This document shows, piece after piece, positions 8,900 through 18,149 of a stretch of DNA of 64,000 nucleotides. The notes below the pieces were generated by a model. That model was not told the origin of the DNA, did no database searches, and was given only the letters and a program-made list of their open reading frames with translations. The position numbers and the translations under genes were made by a program. This stretch comes from JBCCDY01 sp039030555 (GTDB lineage Bacteria > Bacteroidota > Bacteroidia > Cytophagales > Cyclobacteriaceae). The stretch spans positions 98,804 to 162,803 of the forward strand of contig JBCCDY010000011.1 in NCBI GenBank assembly GCA_039030555.1, written 5' to 3'. Positions within the stretch are counted from its first letter, which is position 1. Each line of letters starts with the position of its first letter.

Positions 8900-9941
8900 A
8901 GATAAAGAGGTTTATAACTACTGTAAACCTTATATAATTGCGGAAATAGGCTCTAATCATAATGGCGACATGGATTTAGCCAGGAAACTCATTGGACAGG
9001 CTAAATCGTGTGGGGCAGACTGTATTAAATTCCAGAGTTGGACCAAGGATACCATATTCTCAAAAAAGACCTATAACGATAATTATTTTATCGCTGATGA
9101 CTATCGCGATCGCTCTGATTATACCCTAGAATCAATCGTAGAAGCTTATAGTATATCAGAGGAGGAACTGTTGCAAATGAAAGAAGTTTGTGATGAATTG
9201 GACATTGATTGCGCTAGTACACCTTTTTCTGAACAAGAGGTTGATTTTTTAGTGTATAAATTAGGGGCGCCATTTATTAAAACGGCCTCAATGGATTTGA
9301 ATAATTATCCATTCCTCAAGTACATCGCCTCTAAGGGTAAACCGGTAGTTCTTTCAACAGGATTGAGCGAACTGTATGAGATCGATAAGGCTGTGAGAAC
9401 TATAGAAGCTGAAGGCAATAACCAGATTACAATACTCCATTGTGTTTCCATATATCCACCTCAGGATGAGCAAGTGAATCTGAGAAGAATAGAGACGCTA
9501 CAAAAAATGTATCCGAATTATCCTATTGGTTTTTCGGATCACACATTAGGTTACGAAGTACCTTTGGCATCTATGGCGTTGGGTAGTTGTATAATCGAAA
9601 AGCACTTTACGCTGGATAAAAATATGGAGGGCTGGGATCATAAGGTTTCAGCCGATCAATATGATCTGAAAATCATTGTCAATGGCGCGGAAAAGATTTG
9701 GAAATCAATGGGTACCAATAGAATCAGTGTGCAGGAAGATCAGGAGCGCCGAGATTCTTTTAGAAGAAGTATAGTGTTGAAAAGGCCTATTCCTGCAGGC
9801 GAAAGTATAAAAAGGGACAATGTAGATTATAAAAGACCTGGCGAAGGAATTGCACCCGAACATGTGGAATGGGTAATCGGAAGAGTAGCGGCTGTTGACA
9901 TCCCCGATGATGTACCATTACAGAAACATTTCTTGCGTTGA
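8880..9941 (+). CDS. nonulosonic acid synthase (NeuB/LegI/SpsE family)
   Basis: Condenses PEP with an N-acyl hexosamine to a nine-carbon sialic-acid-like sugar. The 353 residues include IIAEIGSNHNGD at the N-terminus, KFQSW, STPFS, the metal-binding His residues in GFSDHT and IEKHFTLD, and a C-terminal SAF antifreeze-like domain (about 300-350). All signature residues look intact. With LegB upstream and a cytidylyltransferase downstream, a legionaminic-type product is likely, but pseudaminic or sialic type cannot be separated by eye. Confidence 0.88.
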   Translation: MKVQLTKDKEVYNYCKPYIIAEIGSNHNGDMDLARKLIGQAKSCGADCIKFQSWTKDTIFSKKTYNDNYFIADDYRDRSDYTLESIVEAYSISEEELLQMKEVCDELDIDCASTPFSEQEVDFLVYKLGAPFIKTASMDLNNYPFLKYIASKGKPVVLSTGLSELYEIDKAVRTIEAEGNNQITILHCVSIYPPQDEQVNLRRIETLQKMYPNYPIGFSDHTLGYEVPLASMALGSCIIEKHFTLDKNMEGWDHKVSADQYDLKIIVNGAEKIWKSMGTNRISVQEDQERRDSFRRSIVLKRPIPAGESIKRDNVDYKRPGEGIAPEHVEWVIGRVAAVDIPDDVPLQKHFLR

Positions 9942-9942
9942 T

Positions 9943-10743
9943 ATGAAAGTTGTTGCTTGCATAATTGCTAGGACTGTTTCTACGAGACTCCCACTCAAAG
10001 TATTAAGAAATATCTCCGATCAGATCAGCATACTGGATTTCCTTATTATGAGGTTGAAGCTGGTTAATTCTATCGACGAAATATATCTATGTACCTCGAA
10101 AGAAGAAGTTGATGATATATTAGAAGATGTTGCTATAAAACACAACATTAAAATTTACCGTGGTTCAGCAGACAATGTGATAGAAAGAATGTTGGATGTT
10201 GGAGAAATTGCTAAGGCCGATTTTCTTTTGAGAATAACGGGAGACAACCCGCTAACGTCATACGAATGGGTTGATAAACAATATGAATTCATTGTTGATA
10301 AAGAACTGGACTATGTTCGTTTAATCGATGTTCCTATTGGGGCAACGGCGGAGATCATGACATTTTCAGCACTTAAAAAGTGTTATCAGTCGATTAACCC
10401 TGGTGTGAGCGAGTATCTCATGCTATTTTTGTTTGAGCCACGCAGTTTCAAATGTGGTGTAATTAAACCGTTTGAAGAAGATTACTCCTATATCTCGATC
10501 ACTGTGGACCTGAAAAAAGACCTGGTACGAACAAAATCAATACTGAGCCATTTTAAAGAGCCGCTTTCCGTTAGTTTGGAGCAGATCATAGGTACGATAA
10601 AAGCCAATAACATTCCTGATGCATTTTTTAAGGCAACAGGCGAGATTAAGATGCCTTATGGGAAATCGATAAGTTTTGATGATTTCCGCGAGGATATGAA
10701 GCGAAGAGTTGACAATTCAGCTAAATTGTCCCTATATGAATAA
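9943..10743 (+). CDS. SpsF-like cytidylyltransferase family protein
   Basis: A nucleotidyltransferase-fold protein of 266 residues. ACIIARTVSTRLPLKVL at the N-terminus is the nucleotide-binding segment of the SpsF/CMP-sugar synthase group, and RITGDNPL near 90 carries the metal-binding Asp. It is the candidate for activating the nonulosonate to its CMP form. I place the start at the ATG at 9943, one base after the NeuB-like stop, because an upstream ATG (9895) would add 16 non-homologous residues inside the NeuB gene. It overlaps the next gene by 8 bp. Confidence 0.78.
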   Translation: MKVVACIIARTVSTRLPLKVLRNISDQISILDFLIMRLKLVNSIDEIYLCTSKEEVDDILEDVAIKHNIKIYRGSADNVIERMLDVGEIAKADFLLRITGDNPLTSYEWVDKQYEFIVDKELDYVRLIDVPIGATAEIMTFSALKKCYQSINPGVSEYLMLFLFEPRSFKCGVIKPFEEDYSYISITVDLKKDLVRTKSILSHFKEPLSVSLEQIIGTIKANNIPDAFFKATGEIKMPYGKSISFDDFREDMKRRVDNSAKLSLYE

Positions 10744-11719
10744 AAGCTATTTTTTTTCCGAAACAGCATTTCATCATGAAGGGGATATGGAATATATGCT
10801 TGACTTAATTCGATTATCAAGCGAGATAGGTGTTGATGGCGTGAAATTCCAGGTACTTATTGAACCATCGGATTTTCTTAGCGAATGCCATTCCGCTTTT
10901 GAGCAACTTCGAGGATATTGCTTCGGGTTTGAAGAATGGAACAAGATTTTTAAGGAGACTACAAAGCTTGGATTGGATATTATCCTTATGCCTCTTGATC
11001 TATCTGCTTTAAATCTTCTCCACCATTATCCTGTCAAATTCATTGATATACATTCTGTATCTTTTCATGATACTGCTTTACTTGACCAATTGAAGACGTT
11101 TGATGTCCCAGTAGTACTTGGTGTTGGCGGAAGAGCATTAGAAGAAATTGAAGAGAAACAAGACTTTTTCGGACAACAATTGAAGGGTTTGTTAGTAGGG
11201 TTTCAATCTTTCCCTAGTGATATCAAAGATGTTAAGCTTCAAAGGATTGGACGGTTGAAAGCACTATTTCCCAAGCTCTCGATCGGATATGCTGACCATT
11301 CAGCTTTTGATGACCCGTGGGCAGTTAAAAGTTGTGAGTATGCGCGTTTATTGGGCGCAACGATATTTGAAAAGCACCTTACCCTGGGTGAAGGTAAACC
11401 AAGAACTGATTACGAATCGGCTATCTCTGGTGACACGATGAAAGATATTATGGCCAAAGTGAGGTTTATAGATGAATTTGTTCTGGAAGAGGAAAGATTA
11501 TTTGATATCGAGGAGCCTGAATTGACATACCGCCAGCGGGCAAAACAAGTGGTCGCTACTAAAGACTTGCGAAAAGGTGGTATACTAAAAGAGGAAGACC
11601 TGACGCTAAGAATGATAGATAAGAAGAATGGCTACATAAAGGCCGATGAATTGATCGGTAAAAAGCTTAAGAAGGATACAAAAAAACATGACATCCTGAG
11701 CAATAGTGACTTTGAATAA
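10736..11719 (+). CDS. second, divergent NeuB-like synthase with SAF domain
   Basis: A 327-residue paralogue of the synthase at 8880-9941. It keeps the overall order of motifs but in altered form: FSETAFHHEGD for the usual IAEIGxNHxGD, LMPLD for STPFD, GYADHS and EKHLTL (both metal-ligand His retained), and an SAF domain at the end. The usual DH after the EKH motif reads DY. It may make a second nonulosonate or act on a modified precursor. The ATG at 10736 is chosen because it aligns with the family N-terminus; it overlaps the SpsF-like gene by 8 bp. Confidence 0.75.
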   Translation: MNKSYFFSETAFHHEGDMEYMLDLIRLSSEIGVDGVKFQVLIEPSDFLSECHSAFEQLRGYCFGFEEWNKIFKETTKLGLDIILMPLDLSALNLLHHYPVKFIDIHSVSFHDTALLDQLKTFDVPVVLGVGGRALEEIEEKQDFFGQQLKGLLVGFQSFPSDIKDVKLQRIGRLKALFPKLSIGYADHSAFDDPWAVKSCEYARLLGATIFEKHLTLGEGKPRTDYESAISGDTMKDIMAKVRFIDEFVLEEERLFDIEEPELTYRQRAKQVVATKDLRKGGILKEEDLTLRMIDKKNGYIKADELIGKKLKKDTKKHDILSNSDFE

Positions 11720-11720
11720 T

Positions 11721-12758
11721 ATGAATTGGCTTTACCTAACAGCGGAAACAACCTTCGAAGAAGCAGTAAAATTACTGGACGAAAATGGTAATGGCTTTTT
11801 ACCCGTTATCGATCAAGCCGAGAAGCTACTCGGGATTATAACTGATGGTGACTTACGAAGAGCAATTCTTAGGAAATCCATGAACCTGAAAGATGTTATC
11901 AATTATTCACCGATGGTAGCAAAAGAAGGAACCCCCCGCGGAGTCATCAAAAGACAACTCATAGAAATCCATAGAAAGCAGATGCCCGTAGTTTCAACCT
12001 CCGGAAAATTAGTTGAAGTAGTATTACTAAATGAGTTTGAAAAAGGCATAAGACCTAACTGGGTGGTTATCATGGCTGGTGGGCTTGGATCACGATTGGG
12101 GAACCTAACAAAGACTATACCTAAACCCATGTTGGAAGTAGGAGACAAACCCATATTAGAACACATCATCGATAACTTCAAAGAATATGGATTCGCCAAA
12201 TTTATTCTTTGTGTCAATTACAAAGCTGAAGTTATAGAGGAATATTTTGGAGACGGTTCAAAGTTTGGTATCAATATTGTTTACACCAAAGAGAAAAAGC
12301 GGCTAGGCACAGCAGGAGCGCTAAGCCTGATCGATATTCAAATTCAAGATCCATTCTTTATCACAAATGGGGATATTATCACCTCACTTAATTTCGAGGA
12401 TCTACTAGAATTTCATTTATTGAATAAGGCTAAGGCTACGATGTGTGTTAAGAAATTTGAATATCAGGTTCCTTTTGCCTGTGTACAATCAGATACCAAA
12501 AGTAATATTTTAAGCCTGGTAGAAAAGCCAACTTATAACTACCATATCAATGCCGGGCTGTATATGATCAACCCTGAGATACTTCACCACGTACCAAAAG
12601 ATACCTTCTATGATATGCCTATGCTATTTGATGACCTTCTGGAGAACGGAGAAAACCTGAAAGTTTTTCGTATGGAAGACTATTGGTTAGATATTGGAAG
12701 ACCTCATGACTATAAAAAGATAAATGATGATCTTAACTTCTCTCCGTTAAGATCATGA
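11721..12758 (+). CDS. ptmE: CBS-domain sugar-phosphate nucleotidyltransferase (PtmE-like)
   Basis: A 345-residue fusion of an N-terminal CBS pair (about 1-115, with LLGIITDGDLRRA) and a nucleotidyltransferase domain (MAGGLGSRLGNLTKTIPKPM near 118, then EYWLDIG-like DYWLDIGRP at the end). This architecture is that of PtmE, the glucosamine-1-phosphate guanylyltransferase that starts the GDP-based legionaminic pathway. The start is set at the ATG at 11721, one base after the preceding stop; an upstream GTG at 11706 would overlap that gene. The gene closes the nonulosonate cassette. Confidence 0.8.
   Translation: MNWLYLTAETTFEEAVKLLDENGNGFLPVIDQAEKLLGIITDGDLRRAILRKSMNLKDVINYSPMVAKEGTPRGVIKRQLIEIHRKQMPVVSTSGKLVEVVLLNEFEKGIRPNWVVIMAGGLGSRLGNLTKTIPKPMLEVGDKPILEHIIDNFKEYGFAKFILCVNYKAEVIEEYFGDGSKFGINIVYTKEKKRLGTAGALSLIDIQIQDPFFITNGDIITSLNFEDLLEFHLLNKAKATMCVKKFEYQVPFACVQSDTKSNILSLVEKPTYNYHINAGLYMINPEILHHVPKDTFYDMPMLFDDLLENGENLKVFRMEDYWLDIGRPHDYKKINDDLNFSPLRS
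12727..12756 (+). terminator. hairpin at the end of the nonulosonate cassette
   Basis: A perfect 11-bp stem (ATGATCTTAAC / GTTAAGATCAT) with an 8-nt loop spans the last codons of the PtmE-like gene. There is no U-run directly after it; the first T-rich stretch begins about 20 bp later. It may mark an end or a pause of transcription before the 176-bp gap. Structure is certain, role is inferred. Confidence 0.4.
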
Positions 12759-12934
12759 TGATAAAAAAGTATTAGATTTTTTCTCAGTTCGTTATTAAAC
12801 TTTTATTTATTTTAATCAAAGACAAAATCATTTGGGGCTGGTATAATGCCTAAGTTTAGGTCGCTTGACTAAAAAAAAGTCATTCAAACTTAAAAGGCAA
12901 ACGACCTTCATGATCAAGATTCAATTTTATATCC

Positions 12935-14380
12935 ATGAACGTACTTATTTTCTCTACTTTCAATTCTTCTCCTCATTTTGCTGCCGTCATGCTAAACGAA
13001 TTGCAGGAAAGAGTAAATAAAGCCAACAATGATAGCAAAGTATTTTTAGTATCCTGTTCAAAAACGTTCGACCGTTGTGGCTTTAATCTTTTCAGCTTGA
13101 AATACTCATGCGATGTCTGCCAATACCGGTTGATGAAAGGGTTAAAAAAAATGCAAGGTGACTTTCGTCATATAAAGCTTCAGGAGCTTTTCAAAGAAGA
13201 GGATATCAAAACATCGCAAAACCACATTCAGCGTGTAGGAAGCATTAATAGAGATGAGTATTTTGATGATTTTGACTACGGCGAGGCGGTTTTGTCTTCA
13301 TACATAAGTAAAACCCGTGATAAAGATCTCGAAGAGCCAAAAGCGCAGGAGCTTTTAAAGAAGATCGCTGAGAATTCAATCCTGGTTTACTTATCTATTG
13401 TCAGGTTCATAGAAGCTCATGATATTGGTGAAGTGATCTTATTCAATGGCAGATGGGACTATTACAAAGCGGCTATGAAGGCTGCCGCTCATAAAGGGGT
13501 CAAATCTACAATTCTTGAGTATGCTAGACCTGGTGGCTATATCAATGTTTTTGATAACTCCCTACCTCATAATATCCAAAATCTGAGCCAACGATACCTT
13601 GATACTTGGGAAAGATCAACGTTGGATCAGGAAGAAAAAGAACGCATAGCCAAGCAATATTTTGAATTCAAACGATTTGGTAATGCAGCAGTTGGAAAAT
13701 CATATATTGATAAACAAAAGGCGGACCTCGTACCCAATAAGGTTGACTTTTCAAAGAAAACTGTAGTCCTTTATACTTCCTCCGAAGACGAATTTGCTGC
13801 TGTAGGAGATGAATATCGCAATCCTTTTTTTGGAGACCAAAATGAGGGCATAAGATACGTCATCAACCTTTTTAAAGAAAAACTAGTGGATATGGAGTTG
13901 GTGGTTAGGATGCACCCTAATCAAGCTGGGTTGCCCTATGCTTATGCCCAGGAGTTTGATCAAATGAAAGAGACAATACCCAATGTACATATTATCTCTC
14001 CCACTAGTTCAGTTGACTCTTATGCCCTAATGGATAAAGCTTATAAGTTAATAACATTTGGCTCTTCCATTGGGGTTGAAGCTAGTTTTTGGCAAAAACC
14101 AGTCGTACTTCTGGGGCGCTCTTATTATTCCTATTCAGACGTGGTATATACCCCCCAGAGCAAAGATGATATAGCGAATCTAATAGTAGACCCTTTGCCA
14201 TTGAAACCTGTAGAAAATGCACTTAAAATTGGCTTTTTTTACATTCAAGGAGGAGAAAAAGCTACCTATTACCACTCTAAGGACGGGGATCATTTTTTTA
14301 AAGAAGCAAATCTAAGCGAAATAGATCTGTTTAATAGGGTAAAGTGGAAATTGGAAAAGAAACTTAAGATTAAAAATTAG
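12935..14380 (+). CDS. capsule-type (KpsS/C-like, GT-B) polysaccharide biosynthesis protein
   Basis: A soluble 481-residue protein. Its C-terminal half resembles the capsule polysaccharide biosynthesis group: a VVLYTSSEDEF strand near 275, VVRMHPNQAG near 325, and GSSIGVEASFWQKPVVLLG near 378, a typical nucleotide-sugar-binding region of GT-B enzymes. The N-terminal third has a small Cys cluster (CDVCQYR). It follows a 176-bp gap and so may begin a new transcript. The donor is unknown. Confidence 0.6.
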   Translation: MNVLIFSTFNSSPHFAAVMLNELQERVNKANNDSKVFLVSCSKTFDRCGFNLFSLKYSCDVCQYRLMKGLKKMQGDFRHIKLQELFKEEDIKTSQNHIQRVGSINRDEYFDDFDYGEAVLSSYISKTRDKDLEEPKAQELLKKIAENSILVYLSIVRFIEAHDIGEVILFNGRWDYYKAAMKAAAHKGVKSTILEYARPGGYINVFDNSLPHNIQNLSQRYLDTWERSTLDQEEKERIAKQYFEFKRFGNAAVGKSYIDKQKADLVPNKVDFSKKTVVLYTSSEDEFAAVGDEYRNPFFGDQNEGIRYVINLFKEKLVDMELVVRMHPNQAGLPYAYAQEFDQMKETIPNVHIISPTSSVDSYALMDKAYKLITFGSSIGVEASFWQKPVVLLGRSYYSYSDVVYTPQSKDDIANLIVDPLPLKPVENALKIGFFYIQGGEKATYYHSKDGDHFFKEANLSEIDLFNRVKWKLEKKLKIKN

Positions 14381-14394
14381 CGCCACTTACCAAC

Positions 14395-15291
14395 ATGATA
14401 TATATACATATTGGCTATCCTAAAACGGCTACAACCTATTTGCAAAACAATGTATTCAATGCTATTGAAGGCTGCAATTTTATGGGATTCAATGAGTTGT
14501 GCCAAAATGGCTTGATAGACCTCACTTTTAGAAAGGAAAGCTCTCTTGATTATAATCACCTGGCTAAAATTTTCGATAGCGAAAAGGATTATATCATTTC
14601 TTATGAAGGGTTTGTAGGAATATTTCTCAATGGTAGCGTTATATCTGATTTCATTCCAAATCGGATCAAAAAAGTTGTAGAAAAGCCAAGGATATTAATT
14701 ACCATTAGGAATCAAAAAGACATGTTTAAGTCCCTTTACATTCAATATGTGATTAGTGGAGGTACATTAAAAGCTTCTGATTTCTATGCTTCAAAACCCC
14801 CTCAGATGATCTTTTTTGATTGGGACTTTCTCAACTATACCCCCTTGATAAATAAGTATAAAAAAGCTTTTGGGGCGGATAATGTATTTATTGTTCCTTA
14901 TGAACTTCTCAAAAAGAACCATGGACTGTTCATCAATGAAATCAATAAGTTTATAGATGACAAGATCGTGCTTACTGAAAAAGATAACTCAAAAGTGGTC
15001 AACCGCAGCCTTGGCAAGACGGCACTGAGTATTTTAAGGATGAGTAATAATATGGTCAGTTCCTATGTATCAGATAATGCTATCGTACCTCCAAAAATCA
15101 TGACCAATAAAGGGTTGAAGTATTATATCCATAGTCTCTTTGCGCGTAAACCTTTCAAGTACCTAGACCCTAAATTTGAACTTAAGGAAGAGTTGATTGG
15201 TGATATCAATAACTACTACAAGGCAAGCAATTTATTGCTACAGAAGAAACTTCCGCAATACGATCTGCCTGGTTTAGGGTATTCACTTTGA
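14395..15291 (+). CDS. sulfotransferase-like protein
   Basis: A 298-residue protein with HIGYPKTATTYLQ at residues 4-16, the 5'-phosphosulfate-binding P-loop-like motif of PAPS-dependent sulfotransferases. RILITIRNQKDMFKSLYIQY near 100-120 fits the 3'-phosphate-binding region (Arg ... Ser). It would sulfate a sugar of the polymer before export. It begins 14 bp after the KpsS/C-like gene. No PAPS-synthesis genes are in the window. Confidence 0.75.
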   Translation: MIYIHIGYPKTATTYLQNNVFNAIEGCNFMGFNELCQNGLIDLTFRKESSLDYNHLAKIFDSEKDYIISYEGFVGIFLNGSVISDFIPNRIKKVVEKPRILITIRNQKDMFKSLYIQYVISGGTLKASDFYASKPPQMIFFDWDFLNYTPLINKYKKAFGADNVFIVPYELLKKNHGLFINEINKFIDDKIVLTEKDNSKVVNRSLGKTALSILRMSNNMVSSYVSDNAIVPPKIMTNKGLKYYIHSLFARKPFKYLDPKFELKEELIGDINNYYKASNLLLQKKLPQYDLPGLGYSL

Positions 15292-15425
15292 TGCTATTTT
15301 AATATAGCCTGTGGGTCTATTGCGTAAAGCTTCCTTTAAGCTCTCACAACCATGTTCTAATGCATAAACCGGGTTTAAATTAGTCTTAGTTTATTATTAG
15401 GTTAAATCTACTTCCCAAATGGACT

Positions 15426-16493
15426 TTAAACAAAATACCTTTTTAAATTATTGAGTGTTTTTTCAATAATGTACCATGAAAGTGTAGCTACCAATAGCAA
15501 TACTAAAAAGTTGAACACATTGTAAAGGAATAAATTCAATTCACTATATGAACCTTGCTCATAACTTATTGCAGAAGTTACATCAACTCCCAATTTCGTA
15601 AATGCCTTTTTGGTAAAAGAAGGAATGAATGTATGAAAGAGATACATGCCATAGCTGATCTTACCTATATAGATCAAATACGTTTTCGAAAAAAAAGCAT
15701 CTATTTTGGTGAGTTTATTATCAAATACATAATTGGATATCAACCAAAGCGACATCAATGAAATGAAAAGCCTCTGAGGTAATATCAAAGATATATCTGT
15801 TGCTAGTTGAACTATGAGGGCTGAAAGTGATAAAAGGGCCAAAATAGATACTGTTTTTTGAAATTTAACCCCATATTCTGGTTGGTGTATTTTATAATAA
15901 GCTAAAAGCGCCCCAAGCCCAAAGGCAGTAAAGCAGGCAGGAGTAAGTAAACTGCTGTATTGGTTATCGATCATAATGGGGAACGTAATGCCAATCAGTA
16001 TGATTAGGTAAAATACAGCAGTGATTTTTCTTAGGGGAATGATCAATACCAGTAACGGCTAAACAAGATAAAACTGCTCTTCAACAGATAAAGACCATAA
16101 ATGAGAAAAGCTACCATCCAGTTGTTCATTTTTGAATATAGAGAAATTGGAAGTATAGGTAAAGTGATACACATACTCCGTACTTAATAGGCCATCTCTG
16201 GCATCCAAGATGAATAGCAAGGTCAGGAGGATATAGTAAATTGGAAAAATCCTTAATGTTCTTCTGACCAAAAAGTTCTTGAGATTAAATAAAAGCCCTT
16301 TTTCATCGAGCTCTTCTTTGCGTTGAAATAGGATTGAAGTGATAAGAAAACCGCTTAAAACAAAAAAAGTGTCTACACCTAGCGCTCCGTTGGGGGTAAT
16401 ATTGAGTAAATGATCTTTAGGCCACCAATGTGATATAAGCACAAGAGAGATGGAAAGAGCTCTTATGCTATCGAACTGTTTTATATACTGCAA
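15426..16493 (-). pseudogene. acyltransferase family 3 gene interrupted by a nonsense codon
   Basis: Two ORFs (16493-16059 and 16046-15426) lie in the same reading frame and together give one membrane acyltransferase of about 355 residues. The N-terminal part has the family signature (IRALSISLVLISHWW, FFVLSGFLIT, SHLWSLSVEEQFYLV). The frame is cut by a TAG at 16059-16061, exactly where family members have Trp in EEQFYLVWP, so a single TGG to TAG change explains the break. Downstream sequence continues PLLVLIIPLRK without a frameshift. It is the only minus-strand gene inside the glycan locus. Recent loss is likely; readthrough cannot be excluded. Confidence 0.85.
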
Positions 16494-16712
16494 TTCTTTT
16501 TGGTTTTAGATTTTGGTCTATGCATTGTCTTCTTATTTTCAAATATAGCGCGTCAAAGCTTTGCGCCTCATAAAAGTATATATATCCTTGCATTCCCAAG
16601 TTTGTGAAAGGCGTATAGAAGAGCTTTTGATTTTAAAGCTGATTATATTCAAAATGCTAATATCTATATTTGGGCTAAATTAATTTTATTTAAAAAATCT
16701 AATGAAAATTTT

Positions 16713-18149
16713 GTGAAAATCTCTTCAGCTTTAGCCTGGGATGTTTTTCGTTCTCTTATCCAGCAAGCTTCAGGATTTATAATTTCCATCATCTTGGCCA
16801 GGCTATTGTTACCAGAACAATTTGGTGTTATAGCTATAGCTTTGGCCTTTGTAAACATTCTGGTACTTGTTTCCGATCTAGGGCTTGGCACCGGCTTGAT
16901 ACAAAGCGACGATACAGATGAAGCCACTTATTCGTCATTGTTTTGGGTAAATGTATTAATGGGCGTTTCATTGACTACGTTGCTATATTTTGCTTCACCT
17001 TTTATTGCCAATTTTCTTGAAGTACCTGATCTGACCATGATCATCCGCTTACTCTCCCTTACTTTGATCATCAACAGTATAGCGATAATGGCAAGGGCCA
17101 TTCTTCAAAAGAATATGCAGTTTAAAAAGCTCGCCCTTGTAGAAGTTACATCTAGGGTGATAGGAGGTTCGGCTGGTATTTTGGCCGCGTTGGCTGGTTG
17201 GGGGATCAATGCATTGATTTTGCAATCAATTATCGCTGCCGTTTTTAATAGTGCTATTATTTGGAAAGTCTGCCAATGGCGTCCATCATTTACATTTTCT
17301 TATGCTGGCTCCAAAAAGATCATCAACTTTGGCCTCTATGTTTTCCTGGATCGATTGACCGGTGCTGTTATGAGGCGATTGGACGTTTTTTTTATCGGCA
17401 AGCTTTATTCACCACTTATGGTAGGGTACTACACCCGAGCGGAATCTTTGAACAATTTTGTAGCGCAGAATGCGTCCAATTCTATTACCAGAGTTTTCTT
17501 TCCTGTGCTTAGCGCATCCAAAAATGATGCAGAGAAATTTGATGAAATTTACGAAAGGCTTTTTGGTATAGTGACATTTGCGACAGCCGTCATAGGTGGG
17601 TCATTGTTTTTTCTTGGAAAAGAAATAGTATTAGTACTGCTAGGAACAAAGTGGATAGGAGTAGTCCCATTTTTTAAGATATTAATATTCAAATCACTGG
17701 GATTTTCTCTAGCTGCCGTAACCAATCACGCAATACTAAGCCTTGGTAAATCCAGACAAGTTTTTATCGCCGGATTATTCAAAAAGCTACTCAAAATAGT
17801 GCCTTTTATTATTGGGTACTATTATGGTATATTCAGTTTCATGTATGCCTTGGTAGTACTATCCTTTACAGAAGTGATGATTAATCTTGTCTTATTGAAT
17901 TTTTACAAGAAAAACCTGGCCTATCATCTCCTAACAATAATTCAACATTATTTAGTTTTAGCGATTTTTTATAGTCTTTTAATTTATAGCGGTTTAGAAA
18001 TCTCAGGCTTTGGTGGTTTAGCTCTTACAGTTGCGTATGTTTTTGTGTTATGTTTTTTTGCTCATTTAACTAAGTTAAAAAGCTACGTTTATTTAAAAAA
18101 TAACTCAATAAAATTGATAAACTCTTTAAGTCAAAAAGCAGATAAATGA
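16713..18149 (+). CDS. Wzx/WzxC-like oligosaccharide flippase
   Basis: A 478-residue polytopic membrane protein (about 12-14 segments) of the MATE/PST polysaccharide exporter group. The N-terminus ILARLLLPEQFGVIAIAL with the following SDLGLGTGLIQ is characteristic of the WzxC branch. It should flip lipid-linked repeat units across the inner membrane. GTG at 16713 is used as start; the upstream ATG at 16701 runs into a stop. It follows a 219-bp gap and overlaps the next gene by 4 bp. Confidence 0.88.
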   Translation: MKISSALAWDVFRSLIQQASGFIISIILARLLLPEQFGVIAIALAFVNILVLVSDLGLGTGLIQSDDTDEATYSSLFWVNVLMGVSLTTLLYFASPFIANFLEVPDLTMIIRLLSLTLIINSIAIMARAILQKNMQFKKLALVEVTSRVIGGSAGILAALAGWGINALILQSIIAAVFNSAIIWKVCQWRPSFTFSYAGSKKIINFGLYVFLDRLTGAVMRRLDVFFIGKLYSPLMVGYYTRAESLNNFVAQNASNSITRVFFPVLSASKNDAEKFDEIYERLFGIVTFATAVIGGSLFFLGKEIVLVLLGTKWIGVVPFFKILIFKSLGFSLAAVTNHAILSLGKSRQVFIAGLFKKLLKIVPFIIGYYYGIFSFMYALVVLSFTEVMINLVLLNFYKKNLAYHLLTIIQHYLVLAIFYSLLIYSGLEISGFGGLALTVAYVFVLCFFAHLTKLKSYVYLKNNSIKLINSLSQKADK

